A DNA stretch of 36,555 nucleotides from Aeromonas sanarellii (lineage in GTDB: Bacteria > Pseudomonadota > Gammaproteobacteria > Enterobacterales > Aeromonadaceae), in contig NZ_CDBN01000048.1 in the NCBI RefSeq assembly GCF_000820085.1, forward strand, positions 1 to 36,555. Direction: 5' to 3'. Positions 1 through 8,652 of the stretch are shown piece by piece. Below the pieces are notes generated by a model. That model made no database searches and was not told where the DNA came from. It worked only from the letters and a program-made list of their open reading frames with translations. The stretch's first letter is position 1. Every line of letters starts with the position of its first letter. The position numbers were made by a program, and so were the translations under genes.

Positions 1-896
1 CCCCGGAGACCCTGTTCGACTACGAGACGGTGGCGGACAACGTGCTGCAGTTCGTCACCGGACGGCTGGGCGCGGCCCGTGCCGATGGCAAGAGCGACGA
101 GGATCTGGCCGAGATGATGGCCCAGGCCCGCAAGGGGGTGGACATGGGCTTTGGCGACGCCAGGAAGCAGCTCGGCGACTGGGCGGACAACGAGGATATC
201 AAGACCGGCATGGATCAGAGCTACAAGCTGATCCAGGAGGGGCTGGAGTCCTTCGAGAAGGAGTTCTTCGGCGAGGTCTCGACCACGGATCTGGGGGCGG
301 CCAGGATGGCCAGCCGGCAGCAGGCCTTCCTCGAGATCGAGACCCGGGACGGGGACAAGGTGATGCTGCGCTTCAGCGACAGCTGGCAGTTCAGGTCCCG
401 GAACGACGGGAGCGGCAACCAGTTCAGCCTGAAGTCTAGCCAGAGCTTCGACTTCTCCCTGGAGGGCGATCTCGACGGCGCCGAGATGGAGGCCATCGGC
501 ACCCTGGTCAAGGGGCTGGACGAACTGGCCGGCCAGTTCTTCGGGGGAACGGATGGCAAGACCCTGGCCGACAGGCTGGCGGGCTTGCAGCTGGACGACA
601 GCCAGCTGGTCTCCTACTCCCTCAAGCTCAAGCAGTCGGCCAAGCTGAGCCAGGCCTATCAGGGGGCCCACTCCCTGCAGGAGAGCCTCAAGCCCCTGGC
701 GGACTACCTGCCACGGCTGAGCCGGGTGCAGCAGCAGGCCGATGCCCTGCTGCCGACCGCCCAGCAGCAGGCGTTGACACCGGCCGTGCTGGCTGCGCGG
801 GGCCAGGACGGGGCGACGGGGGCCGGCTTCATGGGCTTTAACCAGCGGATGCTGGAAGCCATGCGGCTGCTCGGCCAGCAGATGGCCGCGGGCTAG
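1..896 (+). CDS. DUF5610-like hypothetical protein, 5' end outside window
   Basis: The open frame runs from the window edge without a stop (reading from base 3, PETLFDYETVADNVLQF) and ends at the TAG at 894-896, so the true start lies upstream. GTG at 30 is only an internal codon. About 298 residues are visible. The first ~70 residues are a charged helical stretch with a conserved-looking FDYETVADNVLQFV...GRL motif, which I associate with DUF5610 proteins. The middle (about 95-160) is a beta-rich segment with alternating polar residues, and the end is Gln/Ala/Leu-rich and helical. I see no signal peptide or membrane segment in the visible part. The function is unknown. The DUF5610 label is from memory of the motif and is moderately secure. 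Confidence 0.75.
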   Translation, partial: PETLFDYETVADNVLQFVTGRLGAARADGKSDEDLAEMMAQARKGVDMGFGDARKQLGDWADNEDIKTGMDQSYKLIQEGLESFEKEFFGEVSTTDLGAARMASRQQAFLEIETRDGDKVMLRFSDSWQFRSRNDGSGNQFSLKSSQSFDFSLEGDLDGAEMEAIGTLVKGLDELAGQFFGGTDGKTLADRLAGLQLDDSQLVSYSLKLKQSAKLSQAYQGAHSLQESLKPLADYLPRLSRVQQQADALLPTAQQQALTPAVLAARGQDGATGAGFMGFNQRMLEAMRLLGQQMAAG

Positions 897-991
897 TCTC
901 GCCGCATCGCCCCTGATGTGCCCGAGGGCGGGCCGTTTGCCAGCCTGCCCCCGGGCTGGCACACTGCCCTTTTCCCCAGCCAGATCATGCC

Positions 992-1525
992 ATGAACCCC
1001 AAGAAGCCAAGAGACAAGCGCGAACTCTGCTACCCCTTCATCTTCGAGACCCAGTTCCAGTGCGACTACGAGATCGCCACCGACGAGCTCTGCTGCCAGG
1101 TGGGGGCCGTGCTCTCTCATCTGGTGGCGGATGAGGATACCCGACCCGTGATGGCGGATCTGGCGACCCTGCAGCGGCTCATCTACAACCTCAACGGCTC
1201 GGTGCGGGGCAGGCTCGGGATCTTCGAGGAGGATCTGGCGTGGCTGAAGGGGCGTTACGATCACTACAACGAGGCGAGCCGTGGCCGGGTCACCGGCTTC
1301 GTGCTGCCCCAGGGGCCCCAGCCCATCCCCACCCTGCACCTGTGCCGCTGCGGCAGCAAGAAGGTGGTGCGCCTGCTGGTGCGTCTGGAGGAGAGCGGCG
1401 TGCGCTTCGATCCCATCCTCTACCGCTTCGCCAACCTGCTGGCCAACTTCTTCTTCGTGCTCACCGTCTACCTCAAGCAGGCTTGGGATGTGACCGAAGT
1501 CCCCTATGTCAGCATCAACTACTGA
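992..1525 (+). CDS. Distant cob(I)alamin adenosyltransferase (PduO-type)-like protein
   Basis: This encodes 177 residues with an all-helical pattern. The segment from about residue 100 (FVLPQGPQPIPTLHLCRCGSKK) and the C-terminal helix (DPILYRFANLLANFFFVLTVYLKQ) resemble the FVLPGG...LHxARxxCRRAER and LNRLSDxLFxLAR motifs of PduO/Cob_adeno_trans proteins, which transfer adenosyl from ATP to cob(I)alamin. The N-terminal TRxGDxGxT ATP-binding motif of true PduO is absent; the N-terminus instead has CYPFIFETQFQCDYEIATDE followed by LCC. The usual Arg pair is replaced by Cys/Lys residues, so activity may be lost or altered. The gene stands alone between the DUF5610-like gene and the terminator at 1561-1585. 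The fold assignment is moderately sure; the function is inference. Confidence 0.55.
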   Translation: MNPKKPRDKRELCYPFIFETQFQCDYEIATDELCCQVGAVLSHLVADEDTRPVMADLATLQRLIYNLNGSVRGRLGIFEEDLAWLKGRYDHYNEASRGRVTGFVLPQGPQPIPTLHLCRCGSKKVVRLLVRLEESGVRFDPILYRFANLLANFFFVLTVYLKQAWDVTEVPYVSINY

Positions 1526-1551
1526 GGTCGCCGGGATTTACCGAAGCGGCA

Positions 1552-1585
1552 CAAAGAAAAACCGGAGCCTTGGGCTCCGGTTTTG
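1552..1585. terminator. Bidirectional rho-independent terminator
   Basis: A perfect 9-bp stem (ACCGGAGCC at 1561-1569 with GGCTCCGGT at 1573-1581, 3-base loop) is flanked by an A-rich run on the left (1552-1560) and T's on the right (1581-1584). It lies between the convergent adenosyltransferase-like gene and malZ and can serve both. Confidence 0.85.
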
Positions 1586-1609
1586 CTTTTCAGCGCGCCA
1601 ACAGCGTAT

Positions 1610-3439
1610 TCAGCTGGAGAGCAGCACCCTGGCCGAGTTGGCGGGGATGGTGAGCTGCACTTCCCCCTGCACCACCTCGAACTTGTCGCCGTTGAAGGCG
1701 TCGGTGAAGCGGCTGGCGGGGCTGGCGGTCTGCCACAGGGGCAGGCTGATGGTGCGCGGCTCCGTGGGGTGGCGGTTGCAGGCCACCACCACCTGATCGC
1801 TTTGCAGGGTGCGGGCGAACACATAGCTGTGGGGGCCGGCGTAGAGGGTCTGGATGTCGCCGCGGCGCAGGGCAGGGCGCTGCTTGCGCAGCTGGATCAG
1901 GCGGCGATAGTGGTCGTGCAGCACGTGATCCCAGTCCGTGGTGTCCCAGGGGAAGCAGCGGCGGCAGTCCGGATCGTTGCCTCCCGACAGCCCCACCTCG
2001 TCGCCGTAGTAGATAGAGGGCACGCCGATGTAGGTGATCAGCAGGGTGGCGGCGAGCCGCATCCGCTGCTTGTCCTCCCCCAGCAGGTGCAGGAAGCGGG
2101 CGGTGTCGTGGCTGTCCAGCAGGTTGAACTGGGCCAGCTGGTTCTTGAACGGGATATGGGCCCGCGCCAGCTTGAGCCAGTGGTCCAGCTCGGTGGCGCT
2201 GATCTTGATGGGGTGGTAGGCGATGTCCTGCCCCGCCAGGAAGGCGCGGACGGGGTGGGCGAAGCCGTAGTAGTTCATGGCACCGTCCTCCTGATCCCCC
2301 TGCAGCCACTGGCTCGCCTCGAAGAAGTGCTCGCCGAGCACGTAGGCGTCCGGGTTCTCCTGCTTCACGGCGCCGCGAATGGCGCGCACGTGGCCACGGT
2401 TGCCCTCGGCGGTGCCCCGCTCCCCCAGCATGTGGATGACGTCAAAGCGCCAGCCGTCGATCTGGTAGGGTGCCCGCATCCAGTAGCGCAGGATGGCGTT
2501 GTCTGCCCGGTAGACGGCGTCCTGCACCTGTTCGCTGGCGAAGTCCAGCTTGGGCAGGCTGCGGATCCCCTTCCAGCTGACGTAGTCCCCCTCCTGGTCG
2601 AAGGTGTAGAAGCTGCGCCAGGGGGAGTCCGGGTTGCTCTGGGCCCCCAGCGGCGGACAGAACCAGGGGTGCTCGGTGGAGGTGTGGTTGACCACGGCAT
2701 CCAGGATGATCTTCATGCCGCGCTGGTGCAGGTTGCGGGTCAGCTCGGCGAACTGGGCGTTGGTGCCGAGGTGGGCATCCACCTTGAAGTAGTCCTGGGT
2801 GTCGTATTTGTGATTGCTCGGCGAATCGAAGATGGGGTTGAGGTAGAGCGCCGTCACCCCCAGGGATTGCAGGTAATGCAGCTTGGCGTCGATGCCCGCC
2901 AGATCCCCGCCGTAGAACTCGCAGGCGCCGTGCCCCTCCTCGTGACGGCTGACCGGCTCGCCCCAGGCCTTGCTGATGACCGCCTTGCCCCTGTACTCGT
3001 ACTCGTGATGCTTGACGCTGAGGGACGGATCGCCGTTGCAGAAGCGATCCGGGAAGATCTGGTAGAACACCTGATCCTGCACCCAGGCCGGCGGCTGGTG
3101 GCGGCTGTTGAAGCGAAAATGCTGCTCGCGCGGCGGCATGGCGGCGCTGACGCCGGCGCCGTGCAGCCACCACTGCTCCTCGTCGGTGAGGCACTTGAAG
3201 CAGTAGAGGTGGATCTCCTGCCCTCTGGCGAGCGGCAGCTCGACCTGCCAGACCTGGAGCCTGTCCCGGGTGGCGACCGGTGTCATGGCGACCAGGTACT
3301 CCTCGTTGTCCGGTTCGTGGCGCAGCCACACCTCGCGGATGGGGGCGTCCAGCTCGCTGAACAGGGTGAGCTGCAGGGTGTCGGCACTCTCTTTGAACCA
3401 GGGTGCCGCCTGGGGGTGAAACAGGAAGGGATGGGTCAT
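1610..3439 (-). CDS. malZ: Maltodextrin glucosidase (GH13)
   Basis: This 609-residue protein matches the length of E. coli MalZ (about 604). MalZ is a cytoplasmic alpha-glucosidase that removes glucose from the reducing end of maltodextrins. An N-terminal beta-domain (about 1-110) is followed by a TIM barrel that opens with QDQVFYQIFPDRFCNGDPS. The GH13 blocks are present: DAVVNHTS, GWRFDVIHMLGE with the likely nucleophile Asp333, YVLGEHFFEA with the acid/base Glu370, and NLLDSHDTARF with Asp445. The catalytic set is intact, so I expect an active enzyme. ATG at 3439 gives the family N-terminus MTHPFLFHP. No other mal gene is in the window. A GGGGATG sequence upstream at about 3473 is too weak to call a MalT box. 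Termination is at the bidirectional hairpin at 1561-1581. Confidence 0.95.
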   Translation of the reverse strand: MTHPFLFHPQAAPWFKESADTLQLTLFSELDAPIREVWLRHEPDNEEYLVAMTPVATRDRLQVWQVELPLARGQEIHLYCFKCLTDEEQWWLHGAGVSAAMPPREQHFRFNSRHQPPAWVQDQVFYQIFPDRFCNGDPSLSVKHHEYEYRGKAVISKAWGEPVSRHEEGHGACEFYGGDLAGIDAKLHYLQSLGVTALYLNPIFDSPSNHKYDTQDYFKVDAHLGTNAQFAELTRNLHQRGMKIILDAVVNHTSTEHPWFCPPLGAQSNPDSPWRSFYTFDQEGDYVSWKGIRSLPKLDFASEQVQDAVYRADNAILRYWMRAPYQIDGWRFDVIHMLGERGTAEGNRGHVRAIRGAVKQENPDAYVLGEHFFEASQWLQGDQEDGAMNYYGFAHPVRAFLAGQDIAYHPIKISATELDHWLKLARAHIPFKNQLAQFNLLDSHDTARFLHLLGEDKQRMRLAATLLITYIGVPSIYYGDEVGLSGGNDPDCRRCFPWDTTDWDHVLHDHYRRLIQLRKQRPALRRGDIQTLYAGPHSYVFARTLQSDQVVVACNRHPTEPRTISLPLWQTASPASRFTDAFNGDKFEVVQGEVQLTIPANSARVLLSS

Positions 3440-3575
3440 GGTGTCTACTGTGTCAGAGAGGCTACCGGGTCAGGGGATGCGCGAGGGCCATCCTAGCCTG
3501 CCCATGGGGTTGAGTATGTGACGACCGACCAGAATGAGGCGGTTGCCCGGCTCCGCGGGTCGGCCAGCCGTGAGT

Positions 3576-4406
3576 CTATTGCGTCAGCAGCTCGGCCAGG
3601 GCATTGCCCTGCTCGTGGAGCTGTTCGAGCTGATCCGCCAGGCTGGCGGGATCCAGCCCCAGCTGGTCGGCCAGGGGCCTGGGGAAGCGGGCGATGATGG
3701 CCTGGGCCGGTACCCCCGCATGCCAGGCGAAGGAGACGAAGACGGCGAGCCGGATCAGCACGGCCTCCTTGCTGACCGGTTCGTGGGAGAGGGGGTCGAG
3801 CTGCTGGGCGATGGCGTCGACGAAGGCGGTCGACAGGTTCCAGCGCCGCGCCAGCTCGGCGCCGAGCTGGGCATAGTCGTAACCCAGCATCTCCCGCTGG
3901 GCCTCGACCCGGCTGCTCCCCTTCTCGATGGCCAGGTTGATGAGCCCGGCCTCCTCCGGCAGGGTGCTCTGGATCAGCAGCTCGCCGATGTTGTGAATGA
4001 GGGCACAGGTGAAGGCGGTCTCCGGATCCACCGCCCTGGTCTGCTGGGCCAGGGTGCGGGCTATGGTGGCGACCTGGAAGGTCTGGGTCCAGAAGTGGTG
4101 CTTGTCGAATCCGGGGGGGGCCTTGAAGCTGCTGATGATGCCGGAGGCGACCACCACGGAGCGCAACCGGTTGAAGCCGAGCCGGATCACCGCCTGCTCG
4201 ATGGAGGTCACCTCGTTGCCCCGGCGCAGGGCGGCGGAGTTGGCCATCCGCAGCACCTTGACGCTGATCACCTGGTCCATGGCGATCTTGGCCGCGATCT
4301 CGTCGATGCGGGCATTCTCGTCGTTGAAACTCTGCATCAGCTCGTGCAGCAGCTTGGGGATTGTGGGCAGTTGCTTGATCTTGCCAAACAGGCGATCCAT
4401 CGACAT
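3576..4406 (-). CDS. HDOD domain-containing protein
   Basis: A single HDOD domain fills most of the protein: FGKIKQLPTIPKLLHELMQ, then IAMDQVISVKVLRMANSA, IEQAVIRLGFNRLRSVV and ALIHNIGELL. HDOD proteins are non-catalytic relatives of HD phosphohydrolases that act in signalling or stress output. The full metal-binding HD dyad set of the catalytic family is not evident here, as expected. I chose the ATG at 4406 (MSMDRLFGK, 276 residues) because a GGAGG lies 11 bases upstream. In-frame alternatives are the ATG at 4424 and the GTG at 4451. No output domain is attached. The neighbouring genes do not reveal its pathway. Confidence 0.85.
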   Translation of the reverse strand: MSMDRLFGKIKQLPTIPKLLHELMQSFNDENARIDEIAAKIAMDQVISVKVLRMANSAALRRGNEVTSIEQAVIRLGFNRLRSVVVASGIISSFKAPPGFDKHHFWTQTFQVATIARTLAQQTRAVDPETAFTCALIHNIGELLIQSTLPEEAGLINLAIEKGSSRVEAQREMLGYDYAQLGAELARRWNLSTAFVDAIAQQLDPLSHEPVSKEAVLIRLAVFVSFAWHAGVPAQAIIARFPRPLADQLGLDPASLADQLEQLHEQGNALAELLTQ

Positions 4407-4494
4407 GGCTGAGGCAGCCTCCATTGCTAACAGTGCCTCATATTGTGCCACAGCCTGGCCAGTTGTTCCTGTACCGGATCTGGTTTCGTCGGCC

Positions 4495-4914
4495 TCAGTA
4501 CACCCAGTCTTGCAGTCTGTATTCCAAACGGTGCCGTTTTCCCTGCAGGATCAGGGTCTGGGTGGAACCGCTCAATGTGGCCCCCTCCGTCAGGGTGGCG
4601 AGCACGGCCTGTTCGACCTGGTCGAGCCCGGAGGGGCAGGCCATGGCGGTGCTGCCGAGGCTGGTGACCCAGAGCCGGTTCCCCTTGAGGTGGCCCTGGC
4701 CGAAGTAGCGGTTGCAGCCGGCGATGCCGTTGACGGTGAAGTGCTCCCCGATCTCGAGATCGGGGGGATTGACGCGGCTGCCGGTGACGGCCTGGCCATC
4801 CAGCCGGTCGAGCACCCAGTGGTGGTGCTGCAGATCGTGCGAGGCGAAGCGGGGAGTACTGCTGCAGGCACTGAGCAGAAGCAGGGCGAGCAGCAGTAGC
4901 AGGTATCTGGGCAT
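4495..4914 (-). CDS. META domain lipoprotein (HslJ-like)
   Basis: This is a 139-residue precursor. The ATG at 4914 has a GGAG 8 bases upstream and opens a lipoprotein signal, MPRYLLLLLALLLLSAC, with an LLSAC lipobox; the mature protein would start at that Cys. A longer in-frame start at 4947 would put 11 residues before the signal and is unlikely. The mature part contains WVLDRLDGQAV, FTVNGIAGCNRYFGQ and STAMACP, the pattern of the META/HslJ domain (W..L.G...F.....GCN.....Y....G.......TRMAC). META-domain lipoproteins sit in the outer membrane or periplasm; HslJ is linked to novobiocin tolerance and heat shock. The family call is firm; the function is not known. Confidence 0.88.
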   Translation of the reverse strand: MPRYLLLLLALLLLSACSSTPRFASHDLQHHHWVLDRLDGQAVTGSRVNPPDLEIGEHFTVNGIAGCNRYFGQGHLKGNRLWVTSLGSTAMACPSGLDQVEQAVLATLTEGATLSGSTQTLILQGKRHRLEYRLQDWVY

Positions 4915-5069
4915 TGAAGGGGCTCCGGTGATGGGTAGGACAAGCATACCCGTCCCGGGGCCTGCGAGGCAGGGCGAGGGGGGAGGTGCCCGACCGCTTC
5001 TGTCGCCCCGGGGGAAGAGGGGGTGTCGGTAAATGGCAACACTCGCCCCGGGCGAGCCTCGTCACGCAC

Positions 5070-5092
5070 AAAAGGGGCCACGATGTGGCCCC
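5070..5092 (-). terminator. Rho-independent terminator of yegD
   Basis: On the minus strand GGGGCCAC-ATC-GTGGCCCC is followed by TTTT (plus-strand bases 5074-5081 and 5085-5092 pair; AAAA at 5070-5073). It lies 33 bases past the yegD stop. Confidence 0.85.
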
Positions 5093-5124
5093 CTGCTATC
5101 CCTGCGCCTTGGCGAGCCTGCCCA

Positions 5125-6486
5125 TCAGCGGGCAAACAGCCGCTCGGCGTAGCGGGCGAGGCCGGAGGCGACCGAGCCGAAGTCGTCTCCCCCTTCCTGC
5201 GGTACCTTGGGCAGTTTCTGCTGGATGAAGGCCTTGATGAGGGGCGAACGGGCGCTGCCGCCTGTGATGAAGAGCCGGTCAGGCTGCACCCCGGCGGCCT
5301 GGATCGCCTCCTCCATCAGCTCGCCTATCTTCTCCAGCAGCGGTGCGGAGGCGGATGCCAGCTGGTCGCGCCCCAGCTCGGCCTCCAGCCCCTTCTCCAG
5401 CTCGTTCAGGGTCTGGTGATTGCGCTCGTGATCGGAGAGGGCGATCTTGCCCTGCTCGGCGCGCCACACCAGCTGGTGGCTCAGCTTGTGGGCCCGCAGG
5501 CTGGCGAGACGGGGCAGCTTGCTGCCGGGTTGGCTGTCGAGCTGGAGATCCTGCAGCTGGCGGCCCGTCTCCAGGCTGTAGAAGCGGCTCTGGGCGCTGA
5601 CGTCGTTGATGGCGGCCGCGTCCCAGAACAGGGGGTGGGGCAGCGGCTTGCCGGTCTTGAGGGTCTCGTGCATACCGAGCAGCGGCATCATGCCCTCCAC
5701 CGTCAGGCGGATGTCGAAGTCGTTGCCGCCGATGCGCTGGCCGCTGTGGCCGAGCAGATCGCCGCTGCGATCCAGCCGGTCGCGATGGCTCGGACCCATG
5801 CGCAGCACGGAGCAGTCCGTGGTCCCGCCGCCGATGTCCACCACCAGCACCACCGCATCCTCGCTGAGGCGCGCCTCGAACTCGAAGCCGGCGGCCACCG
5901 GCTCGTAGAGGAACTCCACCCGCTCGAACCCGGCGAGGCGGGCCGCCTCGCTCAGGATGGCGATGGCCTGGCGGTTGCTCTCCTCCCCCGCCAGCCCCTG
6001 GAAGTTGACCGGCCGGCCGATCACCGCCTGGCGGACGGGGGCGCCCGTCTGTTGCTCCGCCTGCTGGCGCACGTGCAGCATCATGGCGCAGACGATGTCC
6101 TCGAACAGGGCGATCTGGGGTGCCTTGAGGCCATAGGCGCCGAGGAAGGATTTCGGCGACTTGATGTAGTAGCCCTCGTCCGGCTCTTCCAGGTAGCGCT
6201 CCAGCGCCGCGTCGCCGAAGCTGAGCTCGTCGATCAGTCCCTCTTCGCGCATCTGGCGGCGCACCGCCTGGGCCCGGGTCACCACGGGGCCGCGCAGCTT
6301 GAGGTACTCCGCCTGCTGGGCGGGAGCCAGCCCTTCGGCCAGCAGGCCGGCGATGGCATCCCGGTGCGGGGCGTGCAGGGTGGAGGGGAGGTAATGGGAA
6401 CCGGAGAGGGTCAGCAGCCTGGGGCTGCCCTGTTCCATCACGGCGACGGCACAGTTGGAGGTACCGTAATCAAATCCGATAAACAT
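5125..6486 (-). CDS. yegD: Hsp70 family chaperone-like protein YegD
   Basis: The 453-residue length fits E. coli YegD (about 450). It is an Hsp70/actin-fold ATPase domain that lacks the DnaK substrate-binding and lid domains. The phosphate-1 loop is at the very N-terminus (FIGFDYGTSNCAVAV), the phosphate-2 loop is VVDIGGGTTDCSV near residue 205, and the adenosine motif is LFITGGSARSPLIKAF near residue 410. Its clients are unknown; the family is thought to be a cytoplasmic ATP-binding chaperone relative. ATG at 6486 starts directly with the nucleotide-binding strand, as in the family. It is transcribed alone or by read-through from ldhA; a weak terminator-like hairpin lies in the gap. Confidence 0.92.
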   Translation of the reverse strand: MFIGFDYGTSNCAVAVMEQGSPRLLTLSGSHYLPSTLHAPHRDAIAGLLAEGLAPAQQAEYLKLRGPVVTRAQAVRRQMREEGLIDELSFGDAALERYLEEPDEGYYIKSPKSFLGAYGLKAPQIALFEDIVCAMMLHVRQQAEQQTGAPVRQAVIGRPVNFQGLAGEESNRQAIAILSEAARLAGFERVEFLYEPVAAGFEFEARLSEDAVVLVVDIGGGTTDCSVLRMGPSHRDRLDRSGDLLGHSGQRIGGNDFDIRLTVEGMMPLLGMHETLKTGKPLPHPLFWDAAAINDVSAQSRFYSLETGRQLQDLQLDSQPGSKLPRLASLRAHKLSHQLVWRAEQGKIALSDHERNHQTLNELEKGLEAELGRDQLASASAPLLEKIGELMEEAIQAAGVQPDRLFITGGSARSPLIKAFIQQKLPKVPQEGGDDFGSVASGLARYAERLFAR

Positions 6487-6505
6487 GGGCGGCCAGACTC
6501 CTGCA

Positions 6506-6557
6506 CAAAAAAAGGGCTGGTAGCCTACCCGAAGGCGCCGGGTCTCACAACCCGGCG
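6506..6557 (-). terminator. Possible weak terminator after ldhA
   Basis: Two inverted repeats lie between ldhA and yegD. An 8-bp perfect repeat (CGCCGGGT at 6536-6543, ACCCGGCG at 6550-6557) comes first on the minus strand. A short GGCT-ACC-AGCC hairpin (6515-6525) is followed on that strand by a run of T (A's at 6507-6513). Either could end ldhA transcription. The short stem makes the call tentative. Confidence 0.4.
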
Positions 6558-6589
6558 AGTCTGAATGGTGAGCGAAAGGCGAGGAGGGC

Positions 6590-7579
6590 TTATTCCACCT
6601 CGTTGTCGCAGCGGCCCTGGCCCTCGATGGCCTGGATGTTGCTGAGGGTGGTGTCGGCGATGGCGTGCAGCGCCTCCCGGGTCAGGAAGGCCTGGTGACC
6701 GGTGAATAGCACGTTGTGGCAGGCGGAGAGGCGGCGGAAGACGTCGTCGGTGATCACCTCGTTGGACTTGTCCTCGAAGAAGAGATCCTCCTCCTCCTCG
6801 TAGACGTCCAGCCCCAGGGCGCCGATGCGGGCGGTCTTGAGGGCCTCGATGGCGGCGTTGGAGTCGAGCAGGCCGCCCCGGCTGGTGTTGATGATCATCA
6901 CCCCGTCCTTCATCTTGGCGAAGGCCTCCTTGTTCAGCAGGTGATAGTTCTCCTTGAACAGGGGGCAGTGCAGGCTGATGACGTCGGACTGGCGGAACAG
7001 GGTGTCGAGGTCCACGTACTCGGCGCCGAGATCGATGGCCGCCTGGTTCGGGTAGGGATCGCTCACCAGCAGGCGCATGCCGAAGCCCTTGAGGATGCGC
7101 AGGGTGGCGATGCCGATCTTGCCGGTGCCTATGATGCCGGCGGTGCGGCCGTGCATGTTGAAGCCCACCAGCCCCTCCAGGGAGAAGTTGGCGTCGCGGG
7201 TGCGCTGATAGGCCTTATGGATGCGGCGGTTGAGGGTCATCATCAGGCCCACCGCGTGTTCGGCGACCGCCTCCGGGGAGTAGGCGGGCACCCGCACCAC
7301 TTTCAGCCCCAGCTCCTTGGCGGCCACCAGATCCACGTTGTTGTAACCGGCGCAGCGCAGGGCGATGACCTGGGTGCCGTATTGTGCCAGCTCGGTCAGC
7401 ACCTCGCGGTCGGCGTCGTCGTTGACGAACAGGCAGACCACGGGGAAGCCGTGGGCGAGGCGGGCGGTCTTGGCCTCCAGCCGCACGTCGAAGAACTCCA
7501 GCTCGAAACCGTACTGGCTGTTGGCCTGGTGGAAGTGTTCCTTGTCGTAGCTCTTGGTACTGAAAACGGCGACTCTCAT
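6590..7579 (-). CDS. ldhA: Fermentative D-lactate dehydrogenase
   Basis: The 329 residues equal E. coli LdhA in length. LdhA is an NADH-dependent D-2-hydroxyacid dehydrogenase that reduces pyruvate to D-lactate in fermentation. The start MRVAVFSTKSYDKE is typical of the family. The Rossmann motif GIIGTGKIG is near residue 150, and the catalytic set is NTSRGGLLD (Arg), DVYEEEEDLFFED (Glu) and TGHQAFLTREAL (His). The substrate loop ALRCAGYNNVDL is present. All key residues are intact. The 5' region (7580-7625) is AT-rich on the minus strand and probably carries the promoter, but I could not assign clear -35/-10 boxes. Confidence 0.95.
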   Translation of the reverse strand: MRVAVFSTKSYDKEHFHQANSQYGFELEFFDVRLEAKTARLAHGFPVVCLFVNDDADREVLTELAQYGTQVIALRCAGYNNVDLVAAKELGLKVVRVPAYSPEAVAEHAVGLMMTLNRRIHKAYQRTRDANFSLEGLVGFNMHGRTAGIIGTGKIGIATLRILKGFGMRLLVSDPYPNQAAIDLGAEYVDLDTLFRQSDVISLHCPLFKENYHLLNKEAFAKMKDGVMIINTSRGGLLDSNAAIEALKTARIGALGLDVYEEEEDLFFEDKSNEVITDDVFRRLSACHNVLFTGHQAFLTREALHAIADTTLSNIQAIEGQGRCDNEVE

Positions 7580-7656
7580 GGTGCGCTCTCCGCAGATAAT
7601 GATGTGGTTAAATTACAACAAATATGGGCCGTCATCACGGGATAAATGGCGGGGCA

Positions 7657-8133
7657 TCAGCCCCAGGGCATGATGGGCACGGCGCTCACCGCACTCTTGT
7701 AAGAACCATCCACCAGCTTGGTGCTGTAGGTCAGATAGACCAGGGCATTGCGCTTCTCGTCGTAAAAACGCACCACCTTCTGTTCCTTGAACACCAGGGA
7801 GGTGCTGACGTCGAACACCTCCTCCCCCGCCTTCAGCCTGGCGGGCAGGGTGATGGGGCCGATCTGGTGGCACGACAGGGAGGCGTGGGAGGGATCCTCC
7901 GCCAGCCCCAGGCCACCCTTGACGCCTCCTGTCTTGGGACGAGCCAGATAGCAGGCGACGCCGGCGATCTTGGGGTCGTCGAACGCCTCCACCAGGATCT
8001 TGTGGTTCGGGCCGACCAGCTTGAAGGCGGTGCTCACCTCGCCTACGGGGTCCGCCTTGTCGGCTAGCGCCGGGCCGGCCAGCAGCGCCAGCATCAGGGG
8101 CAGGGTACGGGCGAGGGGGGAAGGGTGTGTCAT
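7657..8133 (-). CDS. creA: CreA family periplasmic protein
   Basis: This is a 158-residue protein with a Sec signal ([24 protein letters not shown], cleavage after ALA). The mature part begins [30 protein letters not shown] and contains [13 protein letters not shown] and [10 protein letters not shown], the CreA family signature; E. coli CreA has about 157 residues. The molecular function of CreA is unknown. The ATG at 8133 is preceded by AAGGAG at proper spacing. It follows the Mpo1-like gene by 20 bases and is likely in one transcript with it. The creBCD genes found beside creA in E. coli are not here. Confidence 0.92.
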   Translation of the reverse strand: MTHPSPLARTLPLMLALLAGPALADKADPVGEVSTAFKLVGPNHKILVEAFDDPKIAGVACYLARPKTGGVKGGLGLAEDPSHASLSCHQIGPITLPARLKAGEEVFDVSTSLVFKEQKVVRFYDEKRNALVYLTYSTKLVDGSYKSAVSAVPIMPWG

Positions 8134-8153
8134 GGTTTCTCCTTCAGGCTCCC

Positions 8154-8600
8154 TCAGTAGGGGATGCCCAAGCGACGATAGAGGCTGGCCAGCACCCAGG
8201 CGGGGCCTACCAGCAGAAATTGCAGGTCGGTGAGGAAGGAGGGGCGTTTCCCCTCGATCCGGTGACCGACGAACTGGGCCAGCCAGAGCAGCACGAAACC
8301 GGCCAGGGCGGGCCACAGTAGCGGGCCTTGCCAGGTGTAACAGAACGCCAGCCCAAGGGTGGTCAGCGCCGCCATCCCCACAAACAGAGAAAACGACAGA
8401 TGCAGATAGAAGGCCAGCACCGGCATGGCAACCAGCGCCGCCCAGTTCAGGGAGGGCTGCAGCGGCCCGGCCGGCAGGCACCAGAGCAGGGCCAGGGCGC
8501 AGAGGTAGATGCCAGGCACCGCCACCTTGTGGATGGCCACATTGACGGGATGCCGGTGGCTCTGGCCGTAGTCGCTGAACCATTCGTCGAGTCGTTTCAT
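8154..8600 (-). CDS. Mpo1-like / DUF962 membrane protein
   Basis: 148 residues from the ATG at 8600, which has a strong GGGAGGTG before it (an earlier in-frame start at 8630 lacks one). Motifs are [17 protein letters not shown] near the N-terminus and [17 protein letters not shown] near the C-terminus. These conserved His/Glu-rich sites mark the DUF962/YGL010w family, whose yeast member Mpo1 is an Fe(II)-dependent dioxygenase of fatty acid alpha-oxidation. Three to four hydrophobic segments lie between them, so this is an inner-membrane protein. The family call is firm; the enzymatic activity in bacteria is inference. It sits directly upstream of creA. Confidence 0.85.
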   Translation of the reverse strand: MKRLDEWFSDYGQSHRHPVNVAIHKVAVPGIYLCALALLWCLPAGPLQPSLNWAALVAMPVLAFYLHLSFSLFVGMAALTTLGLAFCYTWQGPLLWPALAGFVLLWLAQFVGHRIEGKRPSFLTDLQFLLVGPAWVLASLYRRLGIPY

Positions 8601-8652
8601 GGCACCTCCCTGGCGCGCGGCTTGTGCCACCCCGGTCGAGGTGGCCGAATCT

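Noticed and set aside
1583..3496. 637-residue plus-strand open frame opposite malZ
   Set aside because: It is the mirror of a GC-rich gene; the minus strand encodes a full MalZ with all catalytic motifs, while this frame has Val/Gly/Ala/His-biased low-complexity composition and no family motif.
3440..3575. Possible MalT box (GGGGATG at about 3473) upstream of malZ
   Set aside because: Only the core of the GGGGATGAGG consensus matches and a single site would be in an unusual place; not enough to call.
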